Positions 24,773-32,834 of a stretch of 32,834 nt of DNA are shown here, piece after piece. This DNA is from Sphaerochaeta sp. (lineage in GTDB: Bacteria; Spirochaetota; Spirochaetia; Sphaerochaetales; Sphaerochaetaceae), in the NCBI GenBank assembly GCA_018399495.1, contig JAGYOG010000030.1, forward strand, positions 1 to 32,834, written 5' to 3'. Made by a program: the position numbers and the translations under genes. Within the stretch, counting starts at the first letter, position 1; every line of letters starts with the position of its first letter. A model generated the notes under the pieces. The model saw only the letters and a program-made list of their open reading frames with translations. It ran no database searches and was not told the DNA's origin.

Positions 24773-25855
24773 ATGAAAAAATTGGCTGTAGTGCTTTGTA
24801 TCTTTCTGATACTTGGCTCGTTTGCATTCGCTCAAGGAAGTGATGAGGGTGGGGCAAAGAAGAGTAATCTTCGTGTTGGAATGGTCACCGATGCTGGTAC
24901 GATTGATGATAAATCCTTTAACCAAGGCACTTGGGAAGGTATCTTGAAGGCAAGCAAGGACTACGCGCTTGATGTCAAATATCTCAAACCCGCAGGGACC
25001 ACTGAGGCTGACTACTTGAAGGAAATCGGTAACTTGGTTGATGCTGGTTATAACTTCATTGTATGTCCAGGATTCAAGTTTGAGACTGCTCTTTTTGAGG
25101 CACAGGATAAGTATCCCAATGTGAAGTTCGTCATTCTCGATGGTGAACCCCATAGTGCTGATTATTCTGAATTCCGCATTGAACCGAATGTTGTGGCAGT
25201 CTACTACGCAGAACACGAATCCGGCTTCCTTGCTGGGCTTGCTGCTGCAATGCAACTCAAGGAAGGTGACTTTGGTTTTGTCGGCGGTATGGAAATTCCA
25301 GCTGTACAGAAGTTCAATTGGGGCTTCCAGCAGGGCGTTGCCTTTGCCAATGAAAACTATGGTACCAAGATTGTGATGAAGCAGGAGAACAACCTCTACC
25401 AGGGTTCTTTTGACAACATCAGTGCCGGTCAGCAGATTGCAGCATCCATGTACGACCGTGGTGTGGATGTCATCTTTGCCGCCGCAGGTGGTGTTGGCGT
25501 TGGTGTTATCAACGAAGCAAAGAACCGTGCTTCCAGTGGCCAGAATGTCTGGGTGATCGGTGTTGACGTTGACCAGTACCCCGAGGGCGTACTTCCTAGC
25601 GGCAAGTCCATCATCCTGACCAGTGCCATGAAGTACCTCGACCGTGCTTCCTATGACATGATTGTTGCCGAGCTCAATGGAACCTTCCCTGCAGGTGAAG
25701 TACTTACCTTTACCGCAGCAAATGAGGGCGTAGGTATTCCTTCTGAGAACCCGAATCTCGACAAGGCTGTCACTGATGAGGTTTTCAAGGTCTCTACAAT
25801 GTTGACCAGCGGAGAACTCACTGTGCGAGCTTCCGGCGATGGATTGTTCGAGTAA
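24773..25855 (+). CDS. BMP/PnrA-family nucleoside-binding protein
   Basis: 360-residue exported binding protein of the basic membrane protein family (PnrA, BmpA), which in spirochaetes binds purine nucleosides for an ABC importer. Seen: the signal peptide (MKKLAVVLCIFLILGSFAFAQ), then the family hallmark VGMVTDAGTIDDKSFNQGTWEGI, FIVCPGF, HESGFLAGLAAAM, FGFVGGMEIPAVQKF and VDQYPEG. No cysteine sits at a lipobox, so unlike treponemal PnrA this is predicted to be a soluble periplasmic protein. The frame opens earlier at 24695 within the promoter; ATG 24773, with GGAGAAG seven bases upstream and the signal peptide, is the start. A hairpin separates it from the ATPase gene. Confidence 0.93.
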   Translation: MKKLAVVLCIFLILGSFAFAQGSDEGGAKKSNLRVGMVTDAGTIDDKSFNQGTWEGILKASKDYALDVKYLKPAGTTEADYLKEIGNLVDAGYNFIVCPGFKFETALFEAQDKYPNVKFVILDGEPHSADYSEFRIEPNVVAVYYAEHESGFLAGLAAAMQLKEGDFGFVGGMEIPAVQKFNWGFQQGVAFANENYGTKIVMKQENNLYQGSFDNISAGQQIAASMYDRGVDVIFAAAGGVGVGVINEAKNRASSGQNVWVIGVDVDQYPEGVLPSGKSIILTSAMKYLDRASYDMIVAELNGTFPAGEVLTFTAANEGVGIPSENPNLDKAVTDEVFKVSTMLTSGELTVRASGDGLFE

Positions 25856-25877
25856 ACCTTCCTATTAATTCGCACGC

Positions 25878-25904
25878 AAGGGCCACCCTATAGGTGGCCT
25901 TTCT
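25878..25904 (+). terminator. Attenuator-like hairpin between binding protein and ATPase genes
   Basis: GGCCACC (25881-25887) and GGTGGCC (25893-25899) form a perfect seven-pair stem, extended by weaker pairs, with a five-base loop and a short TTT after it. It probably ends part of the transcripts so that binding protein is made in excess over the membrane and ATPase subunits. Confidence 0.65.
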
Positions 25905-25947
25905 GTGCAACTCATAGTTATGATTTGTTCACACAGGGAGTTCACTG

Positions 25948-27468
25948 ATGAGCCACGTTATTGAGATGTTGAACATACGCAAAGAGTTTCCTGGAATCGT
26001 TGCAAACGATGACATCACCTTGCAAGTGGAACAGGGAGAAATTCATGCCATTCTCGGTGAGAATGGAGCAGGAAAATCTACCCTCATGAGTATCCTTTTC
26101 GGTTTGTATCATGCCGATAAAGGGCAGATAAAAGTCAAAGGGAAAGAAGTCAGGATCAATGATCCCAACGATGCCAATGAGCTTGGTATTGGAATGGTGC
26201 ATCAGCACTTCCAACTGGTACAGACTTTCACGGTTACCGAAAATATAATTCTAGGCAAAGAGGGAGGCTTCATTCTTGATCGTAGAACTGCATCCAAGAA
26301 AATCAAAGATCTCTCAGAGAAATATGGGCTGAACATAGATCCTAATATGGTCATTGAGGATATCACCGTTGGGATGCAACAACGTGTGGAGATCCTGAAG
26401 ATGCTCTATAGAAATGCTGAGATACTGATTTTTGATGAACCAACAGCAGTACTTACTCCCCAGGAAATTGAAGACCTGATGGGCATCATGCGAAGCCTGG
26501 TAGCCGAGGGAAAATCAGTCATCTTGATTACGCATAAATTGAATGAGATCAAGGCCGTTGCCGACCGCTGTACGGTTATCCGTCGAGGAAAACTCATCGG
26601 GGTGGTAAATGTAAAGGAAACCTCAATAGCAAAAATGGCTTCAATGATGGTAGGTAGACCCGTTAGTTTCAAAGTTGAAAAGAAACCTGCCCAAGTAGGT
26701 CGTGTAATTTTGGATATTCATGACCTGAAGGTCATGAATAGCAAGAAGATACTTGCGGTCAAGGATTTTTCTTTTTCTGTTAAAGCAGGGGAGATTGTTG
26801 GTATCGCCGGAGTCGACGGCAATGGACAAACCGAGCTTATTGAGGCAATCACCGGACTAAGGGCGGCTGAAAGTGGTTCCATCATCCTTGATGGAAATGA
26901 CATCACCAATGCAGATATTCGTAAACGCAATGAGATAGGCCTTGGCCATATTCCCGAGGACAGGCAGAAGCGTGGATTGGTGATGACCTCTACGGTGTTT
27001 AATAACGTGGCCATCAAAGAGTACTACCACAGTCCATTTAGCAAGAAAGGTATTCTTGAGGCTGACTACTTGCGTGAATATGCTCAGAAAGTAGTTGGAC
27101 AGTTTGATGTTCGCAGTGGTGAAGGCATTTTTTCCTTCGCAGGAAAGCTTTCTGGAGGAAATCAGCAGAAATTGATTGTCGGTCGTGAAGTTGTTGCTGA
27201 CCCTGAGCTACTTATTGCAGTTCAGCCAACTCGCGGGCTAGACGTAGGTGCAATCGAATATATACACTCCCAACTTATTGCACACCGTGACAAGGGACAT
27301 GCGGTCTTGCTGGTTTCATTTGAGTTGGATGAGATTTTCAACCTCTCCGACAGAATTGCTGTCATGAATAGTGGAGAGTTGATTGATATTGTGAAAACCT
27401 CAGAGACGAATGAGAATGAGGTCGGCTTGATGATGGCCGGCATAAAGCGAAAGGAAGGTGAACAATGA
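25948..27468 (+). CDS. Nucleoside ABC transporter ATPase (two ABC domains), YufO/NupO type
   Basis: 506-residue duplicated ATPase. The first half has Walker A GENGAGKS, signature VGMQQRVEILK and Walker B ILIFDEPTAVL. The second half has the degenerate Walker A GVDGNGQTE (no Lys), signature LSGGNQQKLIVGRE and IAVQPTRGLDVGA, with Gln where the catalytic Glu normally sits. That asymmetry is normal for the nucleoside/ribose-type double ATPases. GGGAG lies a few bases before ATG 25948. The last four bases overlap the permease start (ATGA), showing tight coupling. Placement between a PnrA-like protein and paired permeases makes nucleoside import the best call. Confidence 0.94.
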   Translation: MSHVIEMLNIRKEFPGIVANDDITLQVEQGEIHAILGENGAGKSTLMSILFGLYHADKGQIKVKGKEVRINDPNDANELGIGMVHQHFQLVQTFTVTENIILGKEGGFILDRRTASKKIKDLSEKYGLNIDPNMVIEDITVGMQQRVEILKMLYRNAEILIFDEPTAVLTPQEIEDLMGIMRSLVAEGKSVILITHKLNEIKAVADRCTVIRRGKLIGVVNVKETSIAKMASMMVGRPVSFKVEKKPAQVGRVILDIHDLKVMNSKKILAVKDFSFSVKAGEIVGIAGVDGNGQTELIEAITGLRAAESGSIILDGNDITNADIRKRNEIGLGHIPEDRQKRGLVMTSTVFNNVAIKEYYHSPFSKKGILEADYLREYAQKVVGQFDVRSGEGIFSFAGKLSGGNQQKLIVGREVVADPELLIAVQPTRGLDVGAIEYIHSQLIAHRDKGHAVLLVSFELDEIFNLSDRIAVMNSGELIDIVKTSETNENEVGLMMAGIKRKEGEQ

Positions 27469-28586
27469 AATCATTGAAAAAACGAGAACTGCATAGCAAC
27501 GCCTTCCTCGTCGCAGTAAGTGCAATGGTCCTTGGTCTGATTGCCGGTGCCATCCTCATGGCGTCAATCGGAAGTAATCCCTTTACAGGATTTTGGTACT
27601 TGTTCCGCGGCAGTTTGATGAATATTGAAAGAGTAGGAAACACCTTGGCCACAGCAACTACCTTGATGCTGGTAGGACTTTCGGTTGCTTTTGCCTTCAA
27701 GACAGGACTATTCAACATCGGAGCAAGTGGACAGATGTTGGTTGGGGGTCTTTGTGCAACTATTGTTGCACACAAGGTGTTCCTCCCCCGTCCGTTTTTC
27801 TTGGCTGTCTTGATTGGATCAGCTTTGGCCGGTGGAGCTCTTTGGGGTGTTATTCCTGGGTTCCTCAAAGCCAAATTCAACGTTCATGAAGTTGTTGCAA
27901 CTATCATGATGAACTGGATTGCCTACTGGTCGGTCTATTACTTTGTTCCTGCATATCTGAAAGGACCATCCTTGGAGACGGAGAGTGCCAGTATTGCAGT
28001 TTCGCAATCGTTGAGAAACGAATGGTTGACCAACCTGTTCAATGGATCGTACATGAACCTTGGTTTCTTTGTTGCAATCATTTCAGTAATCCTAATCAAA
28101 TTTATCTTGGACAAGACAACCCTTGGATTCAGTCTAAAAGCGGTTGGTGCAAACCGCTTCTGTGCTGAGTATGCAGGAATCAAGGTGAACCGAAACGTAG
28201 TAATCTCCATGATGATTGCAGGTGGTTTGGCAGGTCTGGCAGGACTTTCCTTCTACACAGGGTATTCAAGGAATATGCAGATTGGTGTCATGCCTTCCCA
28301 AGGATTTGACGGAATCGCTGTAGCGCTGTTGGGTGCCAGCAATCCCTTGGGAGTCTTCTTCAGTGCTCTTTTCTTTGGTATCTTGCAATCCGGAAAAGGG
28401 TTCATGAATGCCATGACTAAAGTCCCTCCTGAAATTGCCGATACCATTATCGCTGTAATTATCTATTTTACAGCAACCAGTGTGCTGTTCAAACGTTTCT
28501 GGGATGCTGCTTTTAGGCGACGTAATAAGCGGATCAATCCACAGGAAGACTCTGTAGAAATGACACCAGAGAAGGAGGGTAAGTAA
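27465..28586 (+). CDS. Nucleoside ABC transporter permease, YufP/NupP type
   Basis: 373-residue inner-membrane permease of the BPD_transp_2 class, with about eight to ten hydrophobic segments. Seen: GLSVAFAFKTGLFNIGASGQMLVGG, VHEVVATIMMNWIAYW, the cytoplasmic ANRFCAEYAGIKVNRNVV loop and GYSRNMQIGVMPSQGFDGIAVALLGASNPLG, all typical of nucleoside-type BMP-linked permeases. The start overlaps the ATPase stop by four bases. It ends in a charged C-terminal tail. It pairs with the downstream permease. Confidence 0.94.
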   Translation: MKSLKKRELHSNAFLVAVSAMVLGLIAGAILMASIGSNPFTGFWYLFRGSLMNIERVGNTLATATTLMLVGLSVAFAFKTGLFNIGASGQMLVGGLCATIVAHKVFLPRPFFLAVLIGSALAGGALWGVIPGFLKAKFNVHEVVATIMMNWIAYWSVYYFVPAYLKGPSLETESASIAVSQSLRNEWLTNLFNGSYMNLGFFVAIISVILIKFILDKTTLGFSLKAVGANRFCAEYAGIKVNRNVVISMMIAGGLAGLAGLSFYTGYSRNMQIGVMPSQGFDGIAVALLGASNPLGVFFSALFFGILQSGKGFMNAMTKVPPEIADTIIAVIIYFTATSVLFKRFWDAAFRRRNKRINPQEDSVEMTPEKEGK

Positions 28587-28587
28587 T

Positions 28588-29520
28588 ATGTGGAATACCT
28601 TGGTAAGTATTTTTCCCTATGCTATCGCCTATACAATTCCTATGTTGATGACCTCCCTCGGGGGCTTGTACAGTGAACGAAGTGGTGTTACCAATCTTGG
28701 GTTGGAAGGTCTAATGTTGGTTGGGTACTTTGCAAGTGCCATTACAATCAAGATGACCGAGGCAACTTTGGGTATCAACGCCCTTCCGGTGGGATTGCTT
28801 GTTGGTGTTGCAGCTGGTGCAATTTTCAGTCTTCTTCATGCCTTTGCTTCGATCAACTTGAGGGCTGACCAGGTAATCAGTGGAACAGCAATCAATATGT
28901 TGGCGGCTGCGCTCACTGTTTATCTTGCCCGTACTATCAGCGGAAGTGGAAACGTCCGCATCATGATGGGCATTATCCGTAAGAATGTTCCGTTCCTCTC
29001 CAAGATTCCAATCATTGGGCCTCTTTTCTTTAGCCAGTCCTACTGGACTACTTGGGTCTGTCTGATCATCTGGGCACTTTCATGGATTTTGTTGTACAAG
29101 ACCAGCTTTGGGCTTCGTCTTCGTGCTTGTGGAGAACATCCGTCGGCAGTTGCCTCTGCAGGAATCAATGTACATAAGATGCGCTATTTTGGTGTTACTA
29201 TGAGTGGTGCGCTTGCCGGTCTGGGTGGTTCGGTAATCTTGATTACCTACTCAGGTGAGTTCAATGGTACGGTTGCAGGCCTCGGCTTTCTCTCTATTGC
29301 AGCATTGATCTTTGGACAGTGGAAACCGTTGGGTATTCTTGGTGCGACGTTCTTTTTTGGAATTGCGACAACGATTGCCAATGTCAGCCAGGTCATCCCT
29401 TCGCTGCAGGTGATTCCCCCTGTTTTCTTCAAGATTTTCCCGTATGTAGCCACCTTGCTTGCTTTGGTGCTATTCTCAAAGAATTCCGCTGCTCCGAAGG
29501 CAATCGGCGAGCCGTTCTAG
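28588..29520 (+). CDS. Nucleoside ABC transporter permease, YufQ/NupQ type
   Basis: 310-residue second permease of the importer. Seen: TIPMLMTSLGGLYSERSGVTNLGLEGLMLVG, INLRADQVISGTAINMLAAALTVYL, the cytoplasmic LRACGEHPSAVASAGINV loop and LGFLSIAALIFGQWKPLGI. AAGGAGG lies nine bases before ATG 28588, and the gene begins one base after the upstream stop. With the 27465 product it forms the membrane channel for the PnrA-like receptor. Confidence 0.94.
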   Translation: MWNTLVSIFPYAIAYTIPMLMTSLGGLYSERSGVTNLGLEGLMLVGYFASAITIKMTEATLGINALPVGLLVGVAAGAIFSLLHAFASINLRADQVISGTAINMLAAALTVYLARTISGSGNVRIMMGIIRKNVPFLSKIPIIGPLFFSQSYWTTWVCLIIWALSWILLYKTSFGLRLRACGEHPSAVASAGINVHKMRYFGVTMSGALAGLGGSVILITYSGEFNGTVAGLGFLSIAALIFGQWKPLGILGATFFFGIATTIANVSQVIPSLQVIPPVFFKIFPYVATLLALVLFSKNSAAPKAIGEPF

Positions 29521-29538
29521 TAATCTCAGGAGGACTTC

Positions 29539-30369
29539 ATGGATAATGTAATGGATAAGATGCAGGAAGCTGCAATGTATATCACCTCTCGCATTGGAGA
29601 GGAACCTGTTTCAATTGGTATGGTGTTAGGTAGTGGACTAGGAGGCCTTGCCGATGAGCTGGAGGAAGCTGTTGCTATCTCCTACAAAGATATTCCCCAT
29701 TTTCCTGTTTCAACTGTGTATGGTCACAAGGGTCGTCTGGTTGCAGGTATGCTGGAAGGAAAACGTGTGTTATGCATGCAGGGCCGATTCCACTACTATG
29801 AGGGATACGGTATGGACCAAGTGGTCTTTCCCATTCAGGTGATGCATGCACTTGGTATCGAACAGCTTCTGGTAACCAATGCTGCAGGTGGGGTGAATGA
29901 GTCCTTTAAACCGGGCGATCTGATGCTCATCAGTGACCACATTAAGATGATTGCCGACAGTCCGATGCGTGGACCCAACTATGAGAGTCTCGGAGAACGC
30001 TTTTTTGATATGACCAATGCCTATGACAAGCAACTCTGTTCCCTTGCAAGAGAAGAAGCAAAAAAACAGGATATCGCCTTGCAGGAAGGCATATACATGT
30101 TCTTCGCCGGTCCTTCTTATGAAACTCCTGCTGAAATCCGAGCAGCTAGGACACTCGGGGCTGATGCGGTTGGGATGTCAACCGTACCTGAGGCAATCGC
30201 TGCAAGTCATATGCGTATGAAGGTGTTGGGTATCAGCTGCATCACCAATATGGCATCAGGAATCTTGGATCAGCCATTGAGTCATACCGAGGTCATGGAG
30301 ACAGGGAATCAGGTAAAGGAATCGTTCACTTCCTTGGTCCGCAGTGTAACGAAGGTCTGGCCTGTATGA
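29539..30369 (+). CDS. punA: Purine nucleoside phosphorylase (trimeric PNP type)
   Basis: 276-residue cytoplasmic enzyme that splits inosine and guanosine with phosphate into base and (deoxy)ribose 1-phosphate. Seen: phosphate-binding VLGSGLGGL, the HFPVSTVYGHKGRLV region, QGRFHYYEGY, TNAAGGVN, FFAGPSYETPAEIRA, GADAVGMSTVPEAIAA and ITNMASGI, all diagnostic of the low-molecular-mass trimeric PNP family. AGGAGG is a few bases upstream. Directly following the nucleoside importer, it processes the incoming purine nucleosides. Its stop overlaps the next start (ATGA at 30366-30369). Confidence 0.96.
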   Translation: MDNVMDKMQEAAMYITSRIGEEPVSIGMVLGSGLGGLADELEEAVAISYKDIPHFPVSTVYGHKGRLVAGMLEGKRVLCMQGRFHYYEGYGMDQVVFPIQVMHALGIEQLLVTNAAGGVNESFKPGDLMLISDHIKMIADSPMRGPNYESLGERFFDMTNAYDKQLCSLAREEAKKQDIALQEGIYMFFAGPSYETPAEIRAARTLGADAVGMSTVPEAIAASHMRMKVLGISCITNMASGILDQPLSHTEVMETGNQVKESFTSLVRSVTKVWPV

Positions 30370-30830
30370 AAATACAGGCACTGATTGAGCGATTGGGTTT
30401 GGAACCTCTTGCAGGGGAAGGTGGATTCTATAAACGGGTTCACTCTTTCATGGAGGAAGACCGCTTGCTCGGCAGTGTCATCTACTATCTGATTACGGAG
30501 AAGAGTTTCTCCTCGCTTCACTACCTCTCCACTGATGAGGTATGGTTCTTTCTGGAAGGTGATCCATTGGATCAATTGGTGCTCAATAGTGACGGAAGCC
30601 ACGAGTTGCGTCGCTTGGGTCCAATTAGTCAGGCAAGCCAACCTCTTTCCATTGTTAGAGGGGGGAGGTGGCAAGGAACAAAACTCCATGGGCCCCATGG
30701 TTGGGCCTTATGTGCCACTACCATGTGCCCGTCTTTTGACCAGACTGTCTACAAGCAAGGTACCGTGGATTTGGAGCGTACATATCCACAGTGTCCTGAT
30801 ATAAGAAGATTTTTGGCGAAGGAGGAGTAA
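30366..30830 (+). CDS. DUF985-family cupin (cupin_5)
   Basis: 154-residue cupin-fold protein of the DUF985 family. Seen: LEPLAGEGGFYKRVHS, SVIYYLITEKSFSSLHYLSTDEVWFFLEGDPL and WQGTKLHGPHGWALCATTMCPSFDQTVY, the standard blocks of this family with His and Glu in the beta-barrel. The start overlaps punA by four bases and the stop overlaps the SDR gene by one, so it is part of the same translation-coupled string. The family's reaction is not established; a sugar- or nucleoside-derived ligand is plausible from context. Confidence 0.88.
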   Translation: MKIQALIERLGLEPLAGEGGFYKRVHSFMEEDRLLGSVIYYLITEKSFSSLHYLSTDEVWFFLEGDPLDQLVLNSDGSHELRRLGPISQASQPLSIVRGGRWQGTKLHGPHGWALCATTMCPSFDQTVYKQGTVDLERTYPQCPDIRRFLAKEE

Positions 30831-31531
30831 TGCATACCATTATGGTGAGCGGAGGAACCAGTACCTTGGGAAGGGCGATATGTGAACGATTCGTCAAAGC
30901 AGGTGAGCGGGTGTATTGCGGGTATGCATCAAACAAGAAAACAGCTGATGAATTAGCAGACTCCTATGGTTCATCCTTGATTCCTATCCATCTTGATATA
31001 CAGAACCCAGAGAGTATTGCCTCCGTAATACAAGAACTTGAAGAGCTTGATATTCTGGTCAACAACAGCGGTGTGTTCTCTGTATTCACTCCAACTGAAT
31101 TGGTGGAATTTGAATGGCAACGTATCTTTGATATCAATGTAACTGGTCTGTTCAGGTTGACTCAGCAGTGTATCCCGTTGTTGACGGAAAGTAAGGGATG
31201 CATTGTCAATATTGCAAGTATCAATGCACTCCATCCTGGGTTTGGGGGTACAAGTCACTATGATGCATCCAAAGGGGCAGTGGTTGCATACACAAAAAGT
31301 TTGGCAAAGGAACTCGGTCCTTCAATCCGTGTCAACGCGGTAGCTCCTGGGTTATTGCAGGCACCGTATCTTGATGATGCAAATCCATTGAAACAGCATT
31401 ATGAAGAGCGTTCCTTGCTCCACTCCTTGGTAGACCCAGGAGATGTAGCGAAAGTGGTACAACTCTTGGTTGACTGCAAGGCGATGACCGGGGAGCTGGT
31501 TGGTGTTGACTGTGGGTATTTGATGGGGTAA
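30830..31531 (+). CDS. Short-chain dehydrogenase/reductase
   Basis: 233-residue classical SDR. Seen: the cofactor-binding SGGTSTLGRA near the N terminus, HLDIQNPES, NNSGVF (normally NNAG), the catalytic Ser130, Tyr144 and Lys148 (IASINALHPGFGGTSHYDASK), and RVNAVAPGLL. The acidic or neutral residue pattern after the second strand (YASNKKTADEL) resembles NADP-preferring members. GGAGGAG precedes the ATG, which shares its first base with the upstream stop. The substrate is unknown; reduction of a sugar or base derivative in the nucleoside operon is only a guess. Confidence 0.9.
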   Translation: MHTIMVSGGTSTLGRAICERFVKAGERVYCGYASNKKTADELADSYGSSLIPIHLDIQNPESIASVIQELEELDILVNNSGVFSVFTPTELVEFEWQRIFDINVTGLFRLTQQCIPLLTESKGCIVNIASINALHPGFGGTSHYDASKGAVVAYTKSLAKELGPSIRVNAVAPGLLQAPYLDDANPLKQHYEERSLLHSLVDPGDVAKVVQLLVDCKAMTGELVGVDCGYLMG

Positions 31532-31533
31532 GT

Positions 31534-32250
31534 ATGAAACTACTATGTATAGCAGATGAGACAGATCCCTTGGTATACTCCAAGAATATTGCCAGCCGAT
31601 ATGCAGATGTTGATGCCGTGATTGCGGCAGGAGATCTGCCTCTCAAATACTACGAGTTCATTATTTCAAGTCTGAACAAACCACTTTTCTTTGTCTTTGG
31701 AAACCATAATCTGGAGTATCTGCATCAGTTCTTTGAAGGTCCTACTTTTCTGTCACAGTATGGGTACAAGGATGGAAAGGTGCAAACTCTGCCTCCTTTC
31801 GGTGGGGGTGATTTTGCTGATGGCAAGGTGTTGTATGACAAGAAACACAAACTGATCATTGCCGGTCTTGGGGGTTCAATGCGCTACAACAAAGGAGCAC
31901 ATCAGTACTCTGAGAGGGAGATGTTTTTTAGGATGCTGAAAATGGTCCCGAAACTGTTGTTCAACCGTCTGTTCAGGGGAAGGTGGGTGGATATCCTGCT
32001 CACCCATGCAGCTCCACTTGGTCTTGGTGATGATACTGATCGTTGTCACCAAGGGTTTTCTACTTTTTTAACGTTCATGCAGTGGTTCAAACCTAGATAT
32101 TTGCTTCATGGCCATATTCATCTGCATGATATGAATGCCAACCGTCAACATGTGTATAAGCAGACCAAGATTATCAATATTTTTCAGAGCTATATACTGG
32201 ATGATCCTGCACTAGGGAAGGGGAGAGAAGATGATAAGATTAGGCGCTGA
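31534..32250 (+). CDS. Calcineurin-like metallophosphoesterase
   Basis: 238-residue metallophosphoesterase. Seen: motif I as IADET (Asp8, without the usual DxH histidine), AAGDLP (Asp34), GNHN (57-60 region), LLTHAAP and HGHIHLHD for the metal-coordinating histidines. The DET form of motif I occurs in some subfamilies, so activity is not excluded. It lies three bases after the SDR stop and overlaps the following gene by 20 bases, so it is probably cotranscribed with the nucleoside operon. The phosphoester substrate (nucleotide, cyclic nucleotide or other) is unknown. Confidence 0.9.
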   Translation: MKLLCIADETDPLVYSKNIASRYADVDAVIAAGDLPLKYYEFIISSLNKPLFFVFGNHNLEYLHQFFEGPTFLSQYGYKDGKVQTLPPFGGGDFADGKVLYDKKHKLIIAGLGGSMRYNKGAHQYSEREMFFRMLKMVPKLLFNRLFRGRWVDILLTHAAPLGLGDDTDRCHQGFSTFLTFMQWFKPRYLLHGHIHLHDMNANRQHVYKQTKIINIFQSYILDDPALGKGREDDKIRR

Positions 32251-32834
32251 CCTGTTTTCCCAGTCGAATGAGGACTTTGAAAAAGCTCGCTCCAGAGGAA
32301 GGATACAGTCTTTGCTCAGCAGTCTGGCATGGAAGAATTCAGATCTCTTGAGTTTCTATGCTGTAACAGAGCTGTTGAAGCCTAAGTATGAGACATATTT
32401 GGGGATGCGTACCATCCCAGTGAACCAGATTATTGGCAGTGAAGGAAGATATCAAGATTTTTCCATGGCATTCTATCCAAAGAAGGAATTACTTAGGGCT
32501 CGCTGGCGAAGTATTGACCACGCAATAAAGGAGTATGTCATTCTTCCTCCTATTTCTGTTTATAAACTTGGACAGTGGTATTTTGTCCGGGATGGTAATC
32601 ATCGTGTCTCTGTTGCAAAAACCCAAGGTGTTGAATTTATTGATGCTGAAGTTGTTGAGCTGGACAGCCAGATTCACTTGGAACCTGGACTGACAATGAA
32701 AGGGTTACGTAAACGTGTGGTTGACTATGAGAGAGAGCGGTTCATCACGCAGTACAATACAACCTATCTTCCGATGGATGAGATCCTCTTCACTTCCCCT
32801 GGATCCTATCCGGAGATGGTTAATCATATCCTGG
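32231..32834 (+). CDS. ParB-like domain protein (3' end outside window)
   Basis: A frame opens at ATG 32231, inside the end of the phosphoesterase gene, and runs beyond the window; 201 codons are visible. It begins MIRLGADLFSQSNEDF and carries a ParB/sulfiredoxin-type block, YKLGQWYFVRDGNHRVSVAKTQG, at about residues 107-130. GGGAGAG lies just upstream. Such DGNHR domains occur in ParB-type CTPases and in DUF4032-like proteins; the rest of the protein is needed to decide. Frame and coupling are convincing, function unknown. Confidence 0.8.
   Translation, partial: MIRLGADLFSQSNEDFEKARSRGRIQSLLSSLAWKNSDLLSFYAVTELLKPKYETYLGMRTIPVNQIIGSEGRYQDFSMAFYPKKELLRARWRSIDHAIKEYVILPPISVYKLGQWYFVRDGNHRVSVAKTQGVEFIDAEVVELDSQIHLEPGLTMKGLRKRVVDYERERFITQYNTTYLPMDEILFTSPGSYPEMVNHIL

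Noticed and set aside
26800..27250. Degenerate Walker motifs in the second half of the nucleoside ATPase as damage
   Set aside because: Loss of the P-loop Lys and the Glu-to-Gln change are usual features of this double-ATPase family.
1..32834. CRISPR arrays, tRNA or rRNA genes, insertion sequences, phage genes
   Set aside because: No regularly spaced repeats, cloverleaf-like or rRNA-like stretches, transposase or integrase reading frames were seen.

Overview
The window looks like chromosomal DNA of a Sphaerochaeta-like spirochaete. This is inferred from moderate GC content, peptide, nucleoside and LplABC-type sugar ABC systems, exported binding proteins without lipoboxes, large hybrid LacI-sensor/AraC regulators and a carbohydrate-fermenter gene set. 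No rRNA, tRNA, CRISPR array, insertion sequence or phage gene was seen.

Layout. (1) 1-2604, plus strand: the 3' end of a peptide ABC importer operon (permease, two ATPases). (2) 2605-3421: terminators and a frameshifted minus-strand pseudogene (acetyltransferase remnant joined to a TOBE-like tail). (3) 3422-5560: divergent kdgA (KDPG aldolase fused to a VOC domain) and kdgK, with a perfect KdgR-like palindrome between them. (4) 5701-8748: a secreted ferritin-like DUF2202 protein, a PlsC-like acyltransferase with a zinc ribbon, and an uncharacterised protein whose mRNA may be leaderless. (5) 8753-16393, minus strand: a seven-gene operon read as BASS-family transporter, uxaB, uxaA, uxaC, an IclR/KdgR-like regulator, a Gfo/Idh/MocA oxidoreductase and a cupin. 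(6) 16479-24544, plus strand: a 1063-residue hybrid regulator, an LplB/YtcP/LplA-type ABC importer and a cytoplasmic GH105 unsaturated glycuronyl hydrolase. (7) 24773-32834, plus strand: a nucleoside ABC importer (PnrA-like protein, double ATPase, two permeases), purine nucleoside phosphorylase, then a DUF985 cupin, an SDR, a metallophosphoesterase and a ParB-like protein that runs off the window.

How it works together. Regions 3, 5 and 6 make a pectin/hexuronate utilisation locus. The ABC importer probably brings in unsaturated (rhamno)galacturonan oligosaccharides, and GH105 removes the unsaturated uronate. Galacturonate goes through UxaC (to tagaturonate), UxaB (to altronate) and UxaA (to 2-keto-3-deoxygluconate), then KdgK and KdgA give pyruvate and glyceraldehyde 3-phosphate. 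The IclR protein in the operon is the natural candidate to bind the KdgR-like sites at kdgA/kdgK and at the operon promoter. No kduI or kduD was seen here, so the route for the unsaturated product is incomplete. Region 7 pairs nucleoside uptake with phosphorolysis.
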